Of a stretch of 42,210 nt of DNA, positions 7,427 to 14,514 are shown one piece after another. Each line of letters starts with the position of its first letter. Position 1 is the first letter of the stretch. Source of the DNA: CAYFKJ01 sp964528595 (lineage in GTDB: Bacteria > Pseudomonadota > Alphaproteobacteria > UBA2966); assembly GCA_964528595.1 (NCBI GenBank), contig CAZGTM010000032.1, positions 1 to 42,210 of the forward strand, written 5' to 3'. A program made the translations under genes and the position numbers. The notes beneath the pieces were generated by a model. That model was not told the DNA's origin. It worked only from the letters and a program-made list of their open reading frames with translations, and did not search any database.

Positions 7427-8979
7427 GCCAAACCTCCGCCGGCAGCCAGCGAAGCCGATGTTTCCTGTTGATGTGCTCCGAATTGGCGTGACGCCATCCA
7501 ATCCGCCAGCGCTTCACGCTGCGATTGGTCCAGGCGCAAACCCAGCTTGCTGCGGCGCCATAGAATATCTTCGGCCGACCGCGCCCATTCGTGCGCCATG
7601 AGGTAGGCGACTTCACGCTCATACAATCCGGCGCCGAAATCCACGCCGAGATCGGTTTCGCTGCGCGCGCCCTCCAAAATGACTCTTGCCCGCGAACCAT
7701 AAGCCCGGCAGAGGCGATCCGTCAGTTCATCATCCAACCAGGCATATTCCCGCTTCATGTCGGATTGCAGACCGGCTAGTCCCGCCTCCCCGAGATCGCC
7801 GCCGGGGAGGGGTTCGCGTTCCGTCCAGTCGCGCCCCGCCGACGGCGTGTAGGTGGCCAGGCGCTCCATCACTTCCTCGGCCAGGCGGCGGTACGTCGTA
7901 AGTTTGCCGCCGATCACCGAAAGCACAGGTGCGCCGAACCGCCGGGTATCCAGATCGAGCTTGTAATCCCGGCTCAGAGACGAAGCATCCCGTTCATTAT
8001 CGCCATACAACGGCCTCACTCCGGCAAATGACCAGAGAACGTCAGCCGGCGTGACCGCGCGGTCGAAATAGTTTCCCATGGCCTGGCAAAGGTAGGTGAT
8101 TTCAGCATCGCTCGCCTCGGCATCGGCCGGATCGCCCTGATAATCGACGTCGGTGGTGCCGATCAGCGTGTAGTCGGTTTCGAAGGGAATGGCGAAGAAC
8201 ACCCGGCCGTCCCTGTGCTGAAAAATATAGGCGCCGGCATGATCGTAGAGCTTCGGCACGACGATATGACTGCCCTTGACGAGGCGCACCGTCTTCGACG
8301 TTTCCATATCCAAACCGTCATGCAGAAACTTCGCCACCCAGGGGCCGGATGCGTTGACGAGGATGCGTGCCTCTACCACTTGCTCGGTGCCGTCTGCGGC
8401 GGCGAGACGGGCTCGCCATATGCCGTCTGCCGCGTTGACGCCGGTGCAGCGCGTCCGAACCAGAATTTCCGCACCTTTTTCGGCTGCCGAAACGGCGTTG
8501 AGCGCGACCAGGCGAGAATCATCGACCCGGCAATCGGAGTAGGCGAAACCCTTGGTAAACTCCGAACGCAACGGCGCCCCGGCCGCATGGTTGACGAGAT
8601 CGATGCTCTCACAGCCGGGTAAGGTTGTGCGCCGTTGCAGGTGGTCGTACAGGAACAAACCGAGGCGGATGAACCAGGCCGGCCTCAGTCCGGAGGCGTG
8701 GGGCAGATAAAAGCGCTGGGGTTGGACGATGTGCGGGGCCAGGGCCAGCAGAACTTCCCGCTCATGCAGGGATTCGCGAACCAGCCTGAATTCGAAATGT
8801 TCGAGGTAGCGCAACCCGCCATGGATGAGCTTCGTGCTGGCGGACGAGGTGGCGCTCCCCAGGTCGGCCTGTTCGCAGATCGTCACCGCAAGCCCACGCC
8901 CGGCGGCATCGCGGGCGATCCCAACGCCGTTTATACCCCCGCCCACGATCAAAAGATCCTGGGGTTCGATTTCTGGCAA
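7423..8979 (-). CDS. glpD: FAD-dependent glycerol-3-phosphate dehydrogenase
   Basis: A 518-residue aerobic-type GlpD, which oxidises sn-glycerol 3-phosphate to dihydroxyacetone phosphate and passes electrons to quinone at the inner membrane. The N-terminal FAD site reads LLIVGGGINGVGIARDAAGRGL (residues 8-29), followed by the GlpD motif SSASTKLIHGGLRYLEHFEFRLVRESL; TTDVDYQGD and SVIGGKLTTYRRLAEEVM complete the substrate/FAD region, and a C-terminal helical domain ends DILWRRSKLGLRLDQ. It starts with TTG at 8977-8979; the next possible starts would cut the FAD site, so TTG is preferred, with GGGGGC just upstream. It overlaps the HAD gene and is read from its own promoter downstream of the regulator gene. 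Confidence 0.93.
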   Translation of the reverse strand: MPEIEPQDLLIVGGGINGVGIARDAAGRGLAVTICEQADLGSATSSASTKLIHGGLRYLEHFEFRLVRESLHEREVLLALAPHIVQPQRFYLPHASGLRPAWFIRLGLFLYDHLQRRTTLPGCESIDLVNHAAGAPLRSEFTKGFAYSDCRVDDSRLVALNAVSAAEKGAEILVRTRCTGVNAADGIWRARLAAADGTEQVVEARILVNASGPWVAKFLHDGLDMETSKTVRLVKGSHIVVPKLYDHAGAYIFQHRDGRVFFAIPFETDYTLIGTTDVDYQGDPADAEASDAEITYLCQAMGNYFDRAVTPADVLWSFAGVRPLYGDNERDASSLSRDYKLDLDTRRFGAPVLSVIGGKLTTYRRLAEEVMERLATYTPSAGRDWTEREPLPGGDLGEAGLAGLQSDMKREYAWLDDELTDRLCRAYGSRARVILEGARSETDLGVDFGAGLYEREVAYLMAHEWARSAEDILWRRSKLGLRLDQSQREALADWMASRQFGAHQQETSASLAAGGGLA

Positions 8980-9005
8980 TTTTGCCCCCGATATTCGCTG
9001 CCTGC

Positions 9006-9023
9006 CGTGATGGAAATATCACG
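9006..9023. promoter_or_regulatory. 18-bp inverted repeat CGTGAT-N6-ATCACG in glpD leader
   Basis: Perfect 6-bp arms separated by six bases lie between the predicted glpD transcription start and the TTG start codon. It resembles a CRP-type site in its GTGA/TCAC core, but the core spacing is eight rather than six bases, so a different regulator or an RNA hairpin is equally possible. Confidence 0.4.
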
Positions 9024-9056
9024 CTTGTGATAGGTAGATTAGGCAGAAGCTAAGAG

Positions 9057-9070
9057 TTTCGCAAACGAAA
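9057..9070. promoter_or_regulatory. Candidate GlpR-type operator upstream of glpD
   Basis: Perfect palindrome TTTCG-CAAA-CGAAA overlapping the predicted glpD -35. The same half-site pattern, TTTCR-N4-YGAAA, recurs in the promoter of the DeoR-family gene at 9921-9934, which suggests that this regulator binds both. Confidence 0.5.
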
Positions 9071-9107
9071 ATCGTGTGTAAGTTTCTTGCGATTGCGAAC
9101 ATTCGGT

Positions 9108-9869
9108 TTAGTCCGCGATATGGACTTCCGTGCCAGCCTCGGCAAGCACCTCCGCCAGTTGGCGGGGCGGGGGCTGGTCCGTGAACCAGGCGTCCAATTG
9201 GCCGACGTCGCCGAGCCGAACCAGAGCGTTGCGTTCGACCTTGGTATGATCGGCGACCAGGAAGACGCGGCGGGAATGGGCGATGATCGCCTTGGCCACC
9301 TGGACTTCGCGGTAGTCGTAGTCGAGCAAGGCGCCATCAAGGTCGATGCCGCTGATACCGATCACGCCGATATCGACCTTGAATTGCGTGATCATATCCA
9401 AGGCCGCTTCCCCGACAACGCCTTTGTCACGGCTTCGGACCAGGCCGCCCGTGACGATGATTTCACAATCCTGATTGCGTGATAAGGTGCTGACAACATT
9501 AAGATTATTGGTAATAACCCGCAATCCGACATGTTCGGTTAGGCCCTTTGCGACGGCCTCGGTCGTGGTGCCGATATTGATAAACAGGGAAGCATTGTTG
9601 GGAATGTGCCGGGCCACCAATGCCGCGATGCGTTGCTTTTCTTCGAAGCAGAGAATTCTGCGCGTGTCGTAGGCCACGTTCTCGACGCTCGACGGAATTC
9701 CGGCGCCACCGTGGTGGCGGACCAGCAGTCCCTGGTCCGCCATTTCGTTAATGTCGCGGCGGATGGTTTGGGGCGTCACCGCGTAACGCCGGGCAAGGAG
9801 TTCGATCGAAACGAACCCTTCCTGGCTCACGACTTCCACAATGTTCCGCCGGCGGTCATCGACGCTCAT
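9108..9869 (-). CDS. glpR: DeoR/GlpR-family transcriptional repressor
   Basis: A 253-residue DeoR-family regulator. The N-terminal winged helix (residues 1-57) has the family hallmark IELLARRYAVTPQTIRRDINEMADQGLLVRHHGGA. The C-terminal DeoR sensor domain, an ISOCOT fold that binds phosphorylated sugars or polyols, has NIGTTTEAVAKGL, TNNLNV, VTGG and the C-terminal VADHTKVERNALVRLGD. The assignment to GlpR rests on adjacency to glpD; glycerol 3-phosphate or a related ester is the likely inducer. I chose ATG at 9867-9869 over a TTG eight codons upstream. It heads the minus-strand block, and matching palindromes in its own and the glpD promoters point to autoregulation. Confidence 0.87.
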   Translation of the reverse strand: MSVDDRRRNIVEVVSQEGFVSIELLARRYAVTPQTIRRDINEMADQGLLVRHHGGAGIPSSVENVAYDTRRILCFEEKQRIAALVARHIPNNASLFINIGTTTEAVAKGLTEHVGLRVITNNLNVVSTLSRNQDCEIIVTGGLVRSRDKGVVGEAALDMITQFKVDIGVIGISGIDLDGALLDYDYREVQVAKAIIAHSRRVFLVADHTKVERNALVRLGDVGQLDAWFTDQPPPRQLAEVLAEAGTEVHIAD

Positions 9870-10081
9870 AGCGCATGCCTTTGTTCCAGACAAGAAATAC
9901 GCCAGACAGTGTGCCTATATTTTCAGAAATGAAAAGAGGTCACTGACTTCCCGGGTTGTTCTGTGAACAAACAAAGCGGCACGAAGAGCAGCCGGTTGCA
10001 TGGCTGGGGATGGGTGGTAGGGTGGCACGCTGCAGCATCGGAACCCTGAGCGAAACTCCACAAACAGGATAATTGCACATC
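9870..10081. promoter_or_regulatory. Divergent promoter region, glpR / MDR oxidoreductase
   Basis: On the minus strand GTGACC (about 9940-9945) and TATAGG (about 9917) are spaced 18 bases apart as a plausible -35/-10 for glpR, and the palindrome at 9921-9934 fills the spacer. The rightward half carries G-rich sequence and a CAGGAT ribosome-binding site before 10082 but no clear promoter. Confidence 0.4.
9921..9934. promoter_or_regulatory. Candidate GlpR-type operator upstream of glpR
   Basis: Palindrome TTTCA-GAAA-TGAAA, the same architecture as the glpD-promoter palindrome (TTTCG-CAAA-CGAAA). It lies between the suggested -35 and -10 of the regulator gene, a position typical for an autorepressor site. 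Confidence 0.5.
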
Positions 10082-11083
10082 ATGAAACGCTACGAAATCG
10101 TATCGGCGGACGGCATCGACGCGCTGAACCTGGCCGAAATGGATACGCCCGAACCGGGTCCCGGTCAGGTCCTGGTCCGTATTCACGCCAACTGCATCAA
10201 CTACCGGGATCTGATGACCGTGGTCGATCCGGCGCCGCGTGGAATACCCTATCCCAGGGTGCCCAATTCCGACGGCGCCGGTGAAGTTGTCAGCGCCGGC
10301 CCCGGCGTCAGCCGCTTCGTGCCGGGAGACCGTGTCGCCGGGACGTTCTTTCAACGCTGGGTCGGCGGTCCGATCGAACAGGATGTTTTGGCCAGCGCGC
10401 TCGGCGGCGCCGTGGACGGTGTGCTCTCCGATTATGCGCTGCTCGACGAACAGGGTTTGGTCGCCGTACCCGATCACCTGAGCTTCGAGGAGGCGGCGAC
10501 GCTGCCCTGTGCGGCGCTGACGGCCTGGCATGCCCTGGTTGAGCTCGGCATGCGGGCCGGCGATACGGTGTTGTTGCTGGGCACGGGGGGCGTTTCGATA
10601 TTCGCCCTGCAATTCGCCGTCATGCACGGCGCCAGGGCGATTATCACCTCATCAAGCGATGAAAAACTGGCGCGGGCCAAGGAAATGGGAGCCTGGGCCA
10701 CGGTCAATTACCGCGACACGCCGGAATGGGATGCCGCCGTTCGCGAACTGACGGACGGCCGCGGTGTCGACCGGGTGGTCGAAGTCGGCGGGGCCGGTAC
10801 CTTGCAACGCTCCATCGAAGCAGTGAAATTGGGCGGCACCGTCGGGCTGATCGGCGTTCTGACGGGCGGTGAAATCAACCCGGTCGCGGTGATGCGCAAG
10901 TCGGTTCGCCTGCAGGGGATTTACGTCGGCAGCCGCACCATGTTCGAAAGCATGAACAGGGCGATCTCGACCCACGGCTTAAAGCCGGTCATCGACCGGA
11001 CATTTGAATTTGACGATGCCCGCAACGCCTATCACCATATGCAGGGCGCCGGACATTTCGGCAAGATCGTCATCAAGGTCTGA
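10082..11083 (+). CDS. Zinc-independent MDR-family NAD(P)H oxidoreductase
   Basis: A 333-residue medium-chain dehydrogenase/reductase of the quinone-oxidoreductase-like branch. The N-terminal GroES-like part contains INYRDLMTV and PNSDGAGEVVSAGPGVSRFVPGDRV; the catalytic-zinc Cys/His set of alcohol dehydrogenases is absent. The Rossmann part has LLLGTGGVSIFALQFA, GVDRVVEVGGAGTLQRSIEAVKLGG and the terminal GHFGKIVIKV. Substrate is unknown. TTG at 10073 would add three residues, but the ATG at 10082 after CAGGAT is preferred. It points away from glpR, so any link to the glycerol-phosphate block is only by position. The dCMP-deaminase gene follows after 24 bases, so the two may be co-transcribed. 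Confidence 0.85.
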   Translation: MKRYEIVSADGIDALNLAEMDTPEPGPGQVLVRIHANCINYRDLMTVVDPAPRGIPYPRVPNSDGAGEVVSAGPGVSRFVPGDRVAGTFFQRWVGGPIEQDVLASALGGAVDGVLSDYALLDEQGLVAVPDHLSFEEAATLPCAALTAWHALVELGMRAGDTVLLLGTGGVSIFALQFAVMHGARAIITSSSDEKLARAKEMGAWATVNYRDTPEWDAAVRELTDGRGVDRVVEVGGAGTLQRSIEAVKLGGTVGLIGVLTGGEINPVAVMRKSVRLQGIYVGSRTMFESMNRAISTHGLKPVIDRTFEFDDARNAYHHMQGAGHFGKIVIKV

Positions 11084-11107
11084 CGGCAAGCCTGCGGAGG
11101 GGAAAGT

Positions 11108-11599
11108 ATGGGCAGTTCGCTCAAGTGGGACAGCAGGTTTCTCAAATTGGCGTTGGAAATCTCCTATTGGTCCAAGGACCGCTCGACCCGGGTTGGCGCG
11201 GTTATCGTCAAGGCGGACCGTACACCGGGACCCTACGGCTACAACGGCTTTCCCAGGGATATTGACGACGATGCCGATGAGCGTCACACCCGGCCGCTCA
11301 AATACAAATGGACCGAACACGCCGAGCGCAATGCCATCTACAACGCCGCCCGCATCGGCGTGGCGTTGGAGAATTGCACGATCTACGTCACCCATACGCC
11401 GTGCGCGGATTGCACGCGGGCCATCGTTCAGGTTGGGATCGAGCGTGTCGTCGTCGACGCCGCCAGCATGGACGATCCGGATTTCGAGGAACGCTGGGGA
11501 CCGGACTACAATCTAACGAAGGAGATGCTGGCCGAAGCCGGCGTGGCCTTCGATGTCGTCCGGATTGTCGACGATCAAACGGAAGACGCCGCGGAATAG
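11108..11599 (+). CDS. dCMP/cytidine deaminase-like zinc protein
   Basis: A 163-residue member of the deoxycytidylate deaminase group. Zinc ligands are H71 in HAE (E73 the proton shuttle) and C99 and C102 in PCADC. The N-terminal WDSRFLKLALEISYWSKDRSTRVGAVIV and the loop YGYNGFPR are characteristic of dCMP deaminases (ComEB-like), which make dUMP for thymidylate synthesis. Specificity for the monophosphate is inferred from the family. The C-terminus ends in an acidic tail. GGAGGGGAAAG at about 11096-11106 is a strong ribosome-binding site. It converges on the Sel1 gene with a gap of only 22 bases and no terminator is visible there. Confidence 0.85.
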   Translation: MGSSLKWDSRFLKLALEISYWSKDRSTRVGAVIVKADRTPGPYGYNGFPRDIDDDADERHTRPLKYKWTEHAERNAIYNAARIGVALENCTIYVTHTPCADCTRAIVQVGIERVVVDAASMDDPDFEERWGPDYNLTKEMLAEAGVAFDVVRIVDDQTEDAAE

Positions 11600-11621
11600 A
11601 AGGGTCGAAAGGCCTCGGTTG

Positions 11622-12206
11622 TTAGGAGCCGGTCAACCAGGCGCGAACCTGTCGCTTGGCTTCCTTGATTTCCACAGCGGACATGCTGTCGGCAACCCGT
11701 TTCCTGGCCTTGAGAGCATTCTTGCGTAGTTTGCCCGTGGAATTCGTGATGCAGAGGGAGAGCCATTTCAAAGCGGTAACCGGATCGTGCTCGACGCCAT
11801 TGCCGCGCTCGTACCGTAGGGCAATGACGTACTGCGCCCGGGCGTAGCCGTTCTCCGCCGCGCGGGCATACCAAGCCGCCGCCTTGACATCGTCTTTCCG
11901 GACACCCTGGCCACGCTTGTAGAGTAGACCCAAGTTGAACTGCGCCTTGGCAAAATCCTGTTCGGCGGCCTTGCGGTACCAGCCGGCGGCAGTGACGTAG
12001 TCCTGCTCCACGCCGAAACCCCGGCGGTAGAGGATCCCCAGATTATTTTGCGCCTTGGCGTGCCCGTCGTTGGCCAGCGGCAGCCAATTCCGGTGGGCGA
12101 CCTCATATTCGCCCGCCTTGAACGCCAGTACGCCCTCGTTAAACCCTGCGAGGGCAAGGGAGGGGGTCAAAAAGAGAAGGAACAGAATTGCTATGAAGGT
12201 ACGCAT
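11622..12206 (-). CDS. Secreted Sel1-repeat protein
   Basis: A 194-residue protein with a clear Sec signal peptide (residues 1-20, ending SLALA-GF) and three Sel1-type TPR-like repeats at about 45-150, each with the pattern A-x-A-Q-x-x-L-G-x-x-Y-x-x-G-x-G-V. Such repeats fold as an alpha-solenoid that binds partner proteins in the periplasm; the role is unknown. The C-terminal segment (KWLSLCI then MSAVEIKEAKRQV) resembles the end of the Sel1 protein at 22283-22828, so the two belong to one paralogous family. The start at 12204-12206 gives a proper signal peptide but lacks a good Shine-Dalgarno. Confidence 0.85.
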   Translation of the reverse strand: MRTFIAILFLLFLTPSLALAGFNEGVLAFKAGEYEVAHRNWLPLANDGHAKAQNNLGILYRRGFGVEQDYVTAAGWYRKAAEQDFAKAQFNLGLLYKRGQGVRKDDVKAAAWYARAAENGYARAQYVIALRYERGNGVEHDPVTALKWLSLCITNSTGKLRKNALKARKRVADSMSAVEIKEAKRQVRAWLTGS

Positions 12207-12518
12207 GGGGTGAGACTCAACAATTGACGATCAAACTCAAAGCAGTTGACGATGGGGCGAAAATCGCGATGTTTCATTTCGGGTAACCCATTCCAAGTAT
12301 CTTCTATACCAGGAGCTCGGTATCCAAATTCACGCCGACCAGAATCGTGCTTCACCAAAAATATCATTCGGTAAACAGCAAATATTGTGCCAGAGAACAG
12401 ACTATCCACAAGACAGTTTAATTAAGTGGTTTCATATAGTTATGCGTAAATGGGCTATATATGTTGTGTTTAATCGGAACAAGTGGCGAAGAATTGTGTT
12501 TCAAAATGGGTCATTTTA
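12207..12518. promoter_or_regulatory. A+T-rich divergent intergenic region, Sel1 gene / EamA gene
   Basis: About 310 bases without a supported gene. It is clearly richer in A+T than the flanking coding sequence and must contain promoters for both genes. TATATATG near 12455-12465 could be a -10 for the rightward gene but no matching -35 was found. An inverted repeat ATACC-N8-GGTAT lies around 12306-12323. Short open frames here lack ribosome-binding sites and recognisable products. Confidence 0.3.
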
Positions 12519-13403
12519 ATGAATTCTGACACCAACCACGCTAAAGGTTTACTGATCACCACGCTCGGCGTACTGATCCTGACACCGGACACGCTGCTTA
12601 TCCGTTTGGTCGACATCGATCAGTGGTCGATGATTGTTTGGCGGGGTGTTTTGATGGCGCTGGGGCTTTTAGTGGTTGTCGTGGTGGTCGAAAGGGGAAA
12701 CACCATTGCCGCTTTCCGCCGCACCGGTCGCAGCGGACTTGGGGTCGCGCTTTGCTTTGCCGTCAGTTCAATCACCTTTGTCTTCGCCGTTCAGCACACC
12801 TCCGTCGCCAATACGCTCATCATCGTCGCAACCTCGCCGATGTTTGCCGCCGTGCTCGCCTGGAAGATATTGGGAGAGAAGACTCCACGGCGAACAATTG
12901 CGGCCATCGCGGCGACGACCTGCGGAATTCTCGTCGTGTTTAGCGATGGCTCGGGGCATGGCGGTTGGGCCGGCGATTTGTCCGCGATGGTGACGGCGCT
13001 CGCTATGGCCGGCGTTTTCGTGCTGACGCGAAAAAGACGCGATATCAACATGGTGCCGGCGGCGGCGGCCGGAGCCGGGCTGGCCGCCCTGCTGGTTATC
13101 GCATCGGGCTTGTCGGCGCCGTTTGCCGTGACCACGGACCAGGTTCCCTGGCTGCTCATCATGGGGTTGTTCGTACTGCCGGTGTCGTTTGGCCTGATTA
13201 CGGTAGGGCCACGCTATATTCCAGCGCCGGAGGTCGGATTGCTGCTGCTCCTGGAAACCGTTCTTGGGCCCATTTGGGTTTGGTTGGCAACCGGGGAGGG
13301 CGCCAGTCAGGCGGCGCTGGTCGGCGGTGCGATCGTCGTCGTCACGCTGTCGATCCACGCCATACTCGGACTTCGACAACAGACGGCCAAAATCGATTTA
13401 TGA
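12519..13403 (+). CDS. EamA/DMT-family inner-membrane transporter
   Basis: A 294-residue drug/metabolite transporter with ten predicted membrane helices in two EamA repeats. The first covers residues 8-140 and ends with the typical VANTLIIVATSPMFAAVLAWKILGEKTPRRT; the second ends with GPRYIPAPEVGLLLLLETVLGPIWVWLATGE. Family members export amino acids, metabolites or drugs, or take up small solutes; the substrate here is unknown. The frame is open back to a GTG at 12483, but ATG at 12519 begins just before the first helix. Followed by a cluster of small unknown genes on the same strand. Confidence 0.85.
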   Translation: MNSDTNHAKGLLITTLGVLILTPDTLLIRLVDIDQWSMIVWRGVLMALGLLVVVVVVERGNTIAAFRRTGRSGLGVALCFAVSSITFVFAVQHTSVANTLIIVATSPMFAAVLAWKILGEKTPRRTIAAIAATTCGILVVFSDGSGHGGWAGDLSAMVTALAMAGVFVLTRKRRDINMVPAAAAGAGLAALLVIASGLSAPFAVTTDQVPWLLIMGLFVLPVSFGLITVGPRYIPAPEVGLLLLLETVLGPIWVWLATGEGASQAALVGGAIVVVTLSIHAILGLRQQTAKIDL

Positions 13404-13491
13404 ATCGTTGACGAATCGTCCCGCCCGGTAGATTCTTGTGACGGCAAAATCGATAGCTTCAGTTAGCTAGGAATAGGGTTGGCGATTTCCC

Positions 13492-13797
13492 ATGATCGGT
13501 ATGGTGATAGCTTCATTGGCGATAGTGGTTGCGTTCGGTGCGCTGTGGTTGGCGGGCGGCGCCAACAGCAAAGCGGAGTTTCAGCAACAGCAATTTTACG
13601 ACGCCCACATCAAATCCATTAAATCCGCCATGAAGGAAATGGCCAGGTCCGTACAGACGAACTCCGCCGGTATGACCGAACTTGAGAAGTCGAGCGGTAA
13701 GGCGGCCCTTAAAGAGTTGGAAGCCAAGGTCGATCTGTTGACTGAGCGCCTCGCCCATATATCAAGTCAGGTTGACAAGATCTCATCCGATTCCTGA
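13492..13797 (+). CDS. Small membrane-anchored coiled-coil protein, paralogue 1
   Basis: A 101-residue protein of unknown function. Residues 2-24 form one membrane helix (IGMVIASLAIVVAFGALWLAGG), followed by a polar segment ANSKAEFQQQQFYDAHIKSIK and then a helical, heptad-rich tail (KEMARSV, LKELEAKVDLLTERLAHISSQVDKI). The block from VAFGALW to IKSIK is nearly repeated in the next gene (13999-14349), so the two arose by tandem duplication. The start ATG at 13492 follows AGGAATAGGG. Likely topology is a short N-terminus outside or in the membrane with a cytoplasmic coiled coil, but orientation is not certain. Confidence 0.7.
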   Translation: MIGMVIASLAIVVAFGALWLAGGANSKAEFQQQQFYDAHIKSIKSAMKEMARSVQTNSAGMTELEKSSGKAALKELEAKVDLLTERLAHISSQVDKISSDS

Positions 13798-13998
13798 GCT
13801 TGGCGGGACCTTTTCAGTCCTGCGGGGAGGTTAAATCGAAAAGTGATTTGGCCGCTTACAGGGCGTGAAACGTTGCAGTTACAAGTGATACAGAATTGAA
13901 ACCGAGTTTTGATTGACCGAGGGGCGTCGGACACGGATAAATGGTGCTCGGTTTAGGATAAACGGACACCGTTTTGGGAAAGGTCTTGGTGTCACGCC
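13798..13998 (+). promoter_or_regulatory. Intergenic region between the two paralogues, with tandem direct repeats
   Basis: A stem GCGGGAC (13803-13809) / GTCCTGC (13817-13823) with a 7-base loop follows the first gene but lacks a T run, so it is a weak terminator candidate. Two adjacent imperfect 20-base repeats at 13935-13954 and 13956-13975 share GGATAAA, GG, CG and TTT at the same positions (14 of 20) and sit just before the second gene. Confidence 0.35.
13935..13975. repeat. Two tandem imperfect 20-bp repeats
   Basis: Copy one at 13935-13954 and copy two at 13956-13975, period 21 bases, begin with GGATAAA and end with TTT. A period of two helical turns would place two protein monomers on the same face of DNA, so they may be binding sites controlling the second paralogue. 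Confidence 0.4.
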
Positions 13999-14349
13999 AT
14001 GCTGGGGACATTTGTATCATTTACGGCGTTGTTGGTCGCATTCGGCGCATTGTGGTTCGCCGGAGAAGCCAACAAGCGCGCAGAGTTTCAACAGCAGACC
14101 TTTTATGACACCCGCATTAAGCCGATCAAGAATACCATCAGCAAATTGATCGGAACAACCCGAAGTATATCTCAAAAAATCAACGACTTAGATAGAAGTG
14201 TTGAAGAATTGATAGAGGGTTCGGGTAACAAGGACGTCAGCCGCAAACTCAGGCAACTTGAACTGAATTTGAACGAGTTCCAGGGCGAAATCGAACGCTT
14301 GGAGGGACAATTGAACGCCTCCCGTCCCGCTCGCCGCCGCGTCGGCTAA
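13999..14349 (+). CDS. Small membrane-anchored coiled-coil protein, paralogue 2
   Basis: A 116-residue protein of unknown function and close relative of the preceding small gene. One N-terminal membrane helix (VSFTALLVAFGALWFAG) precedes the shared block ANKRAEFQQQTFYDTRIKPIK; after it the sequences diverge but keep coiled-coil character (ISQKINDLDRSVEELI, SRKLRQLELNLNEFQGEIERLEGQL). It ends in a basic cluster, RPARRRVG, which could interact with nucleic acid or acidic lipid. The ribosome-binding site is weak (GGTC). The two proteins may form homo- or hetero-oligomers through the coiled coils. Confidence 0.72.
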   Translation: MLGTFVSFTALLVAFGALWFAGEANKRAEFQQQTFYDTRIKPIKNTISKLIGTTRSISQKINDLDRSVEELIEGSGNKDVSRKLRQLELNLNEFQGEIERLEGQLNASRPARRRVG

Positions 14350-14514
14350 CGTCAAACTGGCATCCGCAACTTCCTCGGTAACCAGATTCTTACTATACTT
14401 TAATCGCTTGTTCAGAGACGTGCGGTATGATGCGTGTCTGAAGATGTGCTATTTATGGGACGGTGTTCGATAACATTGAGCTGGTCGAGTATTGAAGCGG
14501 GTGCTGGGGGAAAG

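Larger units (their letters stand above)
8980..9107 (-). promoter_or_regulatory. glpD promoter with repressor-like operator
   Basis: On the minus strand a sigma70-like promoter can be placed: -35 TTGCGA (9064-9059), 17-base spacer, -10 TAATCT (9041-9036). The -35 lies inside the perfect palindrome TTTCG-TTTG-CGAAA (9070-9057). A second inverted repeat sits just downstream of the predicted start at 9006-9023. Both positions suit repression of glpD. Confidence 0.5.

Noticed and set aside
9923..10627. 234-codon minus-strand frame across the MDR oxidoreductase gene
   Set aside because: Shadow of a well-supported gene; composition is Arg/Gly/His-rich as expected for an antisense frame.
12191..12409. 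72-codon minus-strand frame upstream of the Sel1 gene
   Set aside because: No ribosome-binding site, no family resemblance, and it runs into the Sel1 start in an A+T-rich control region.
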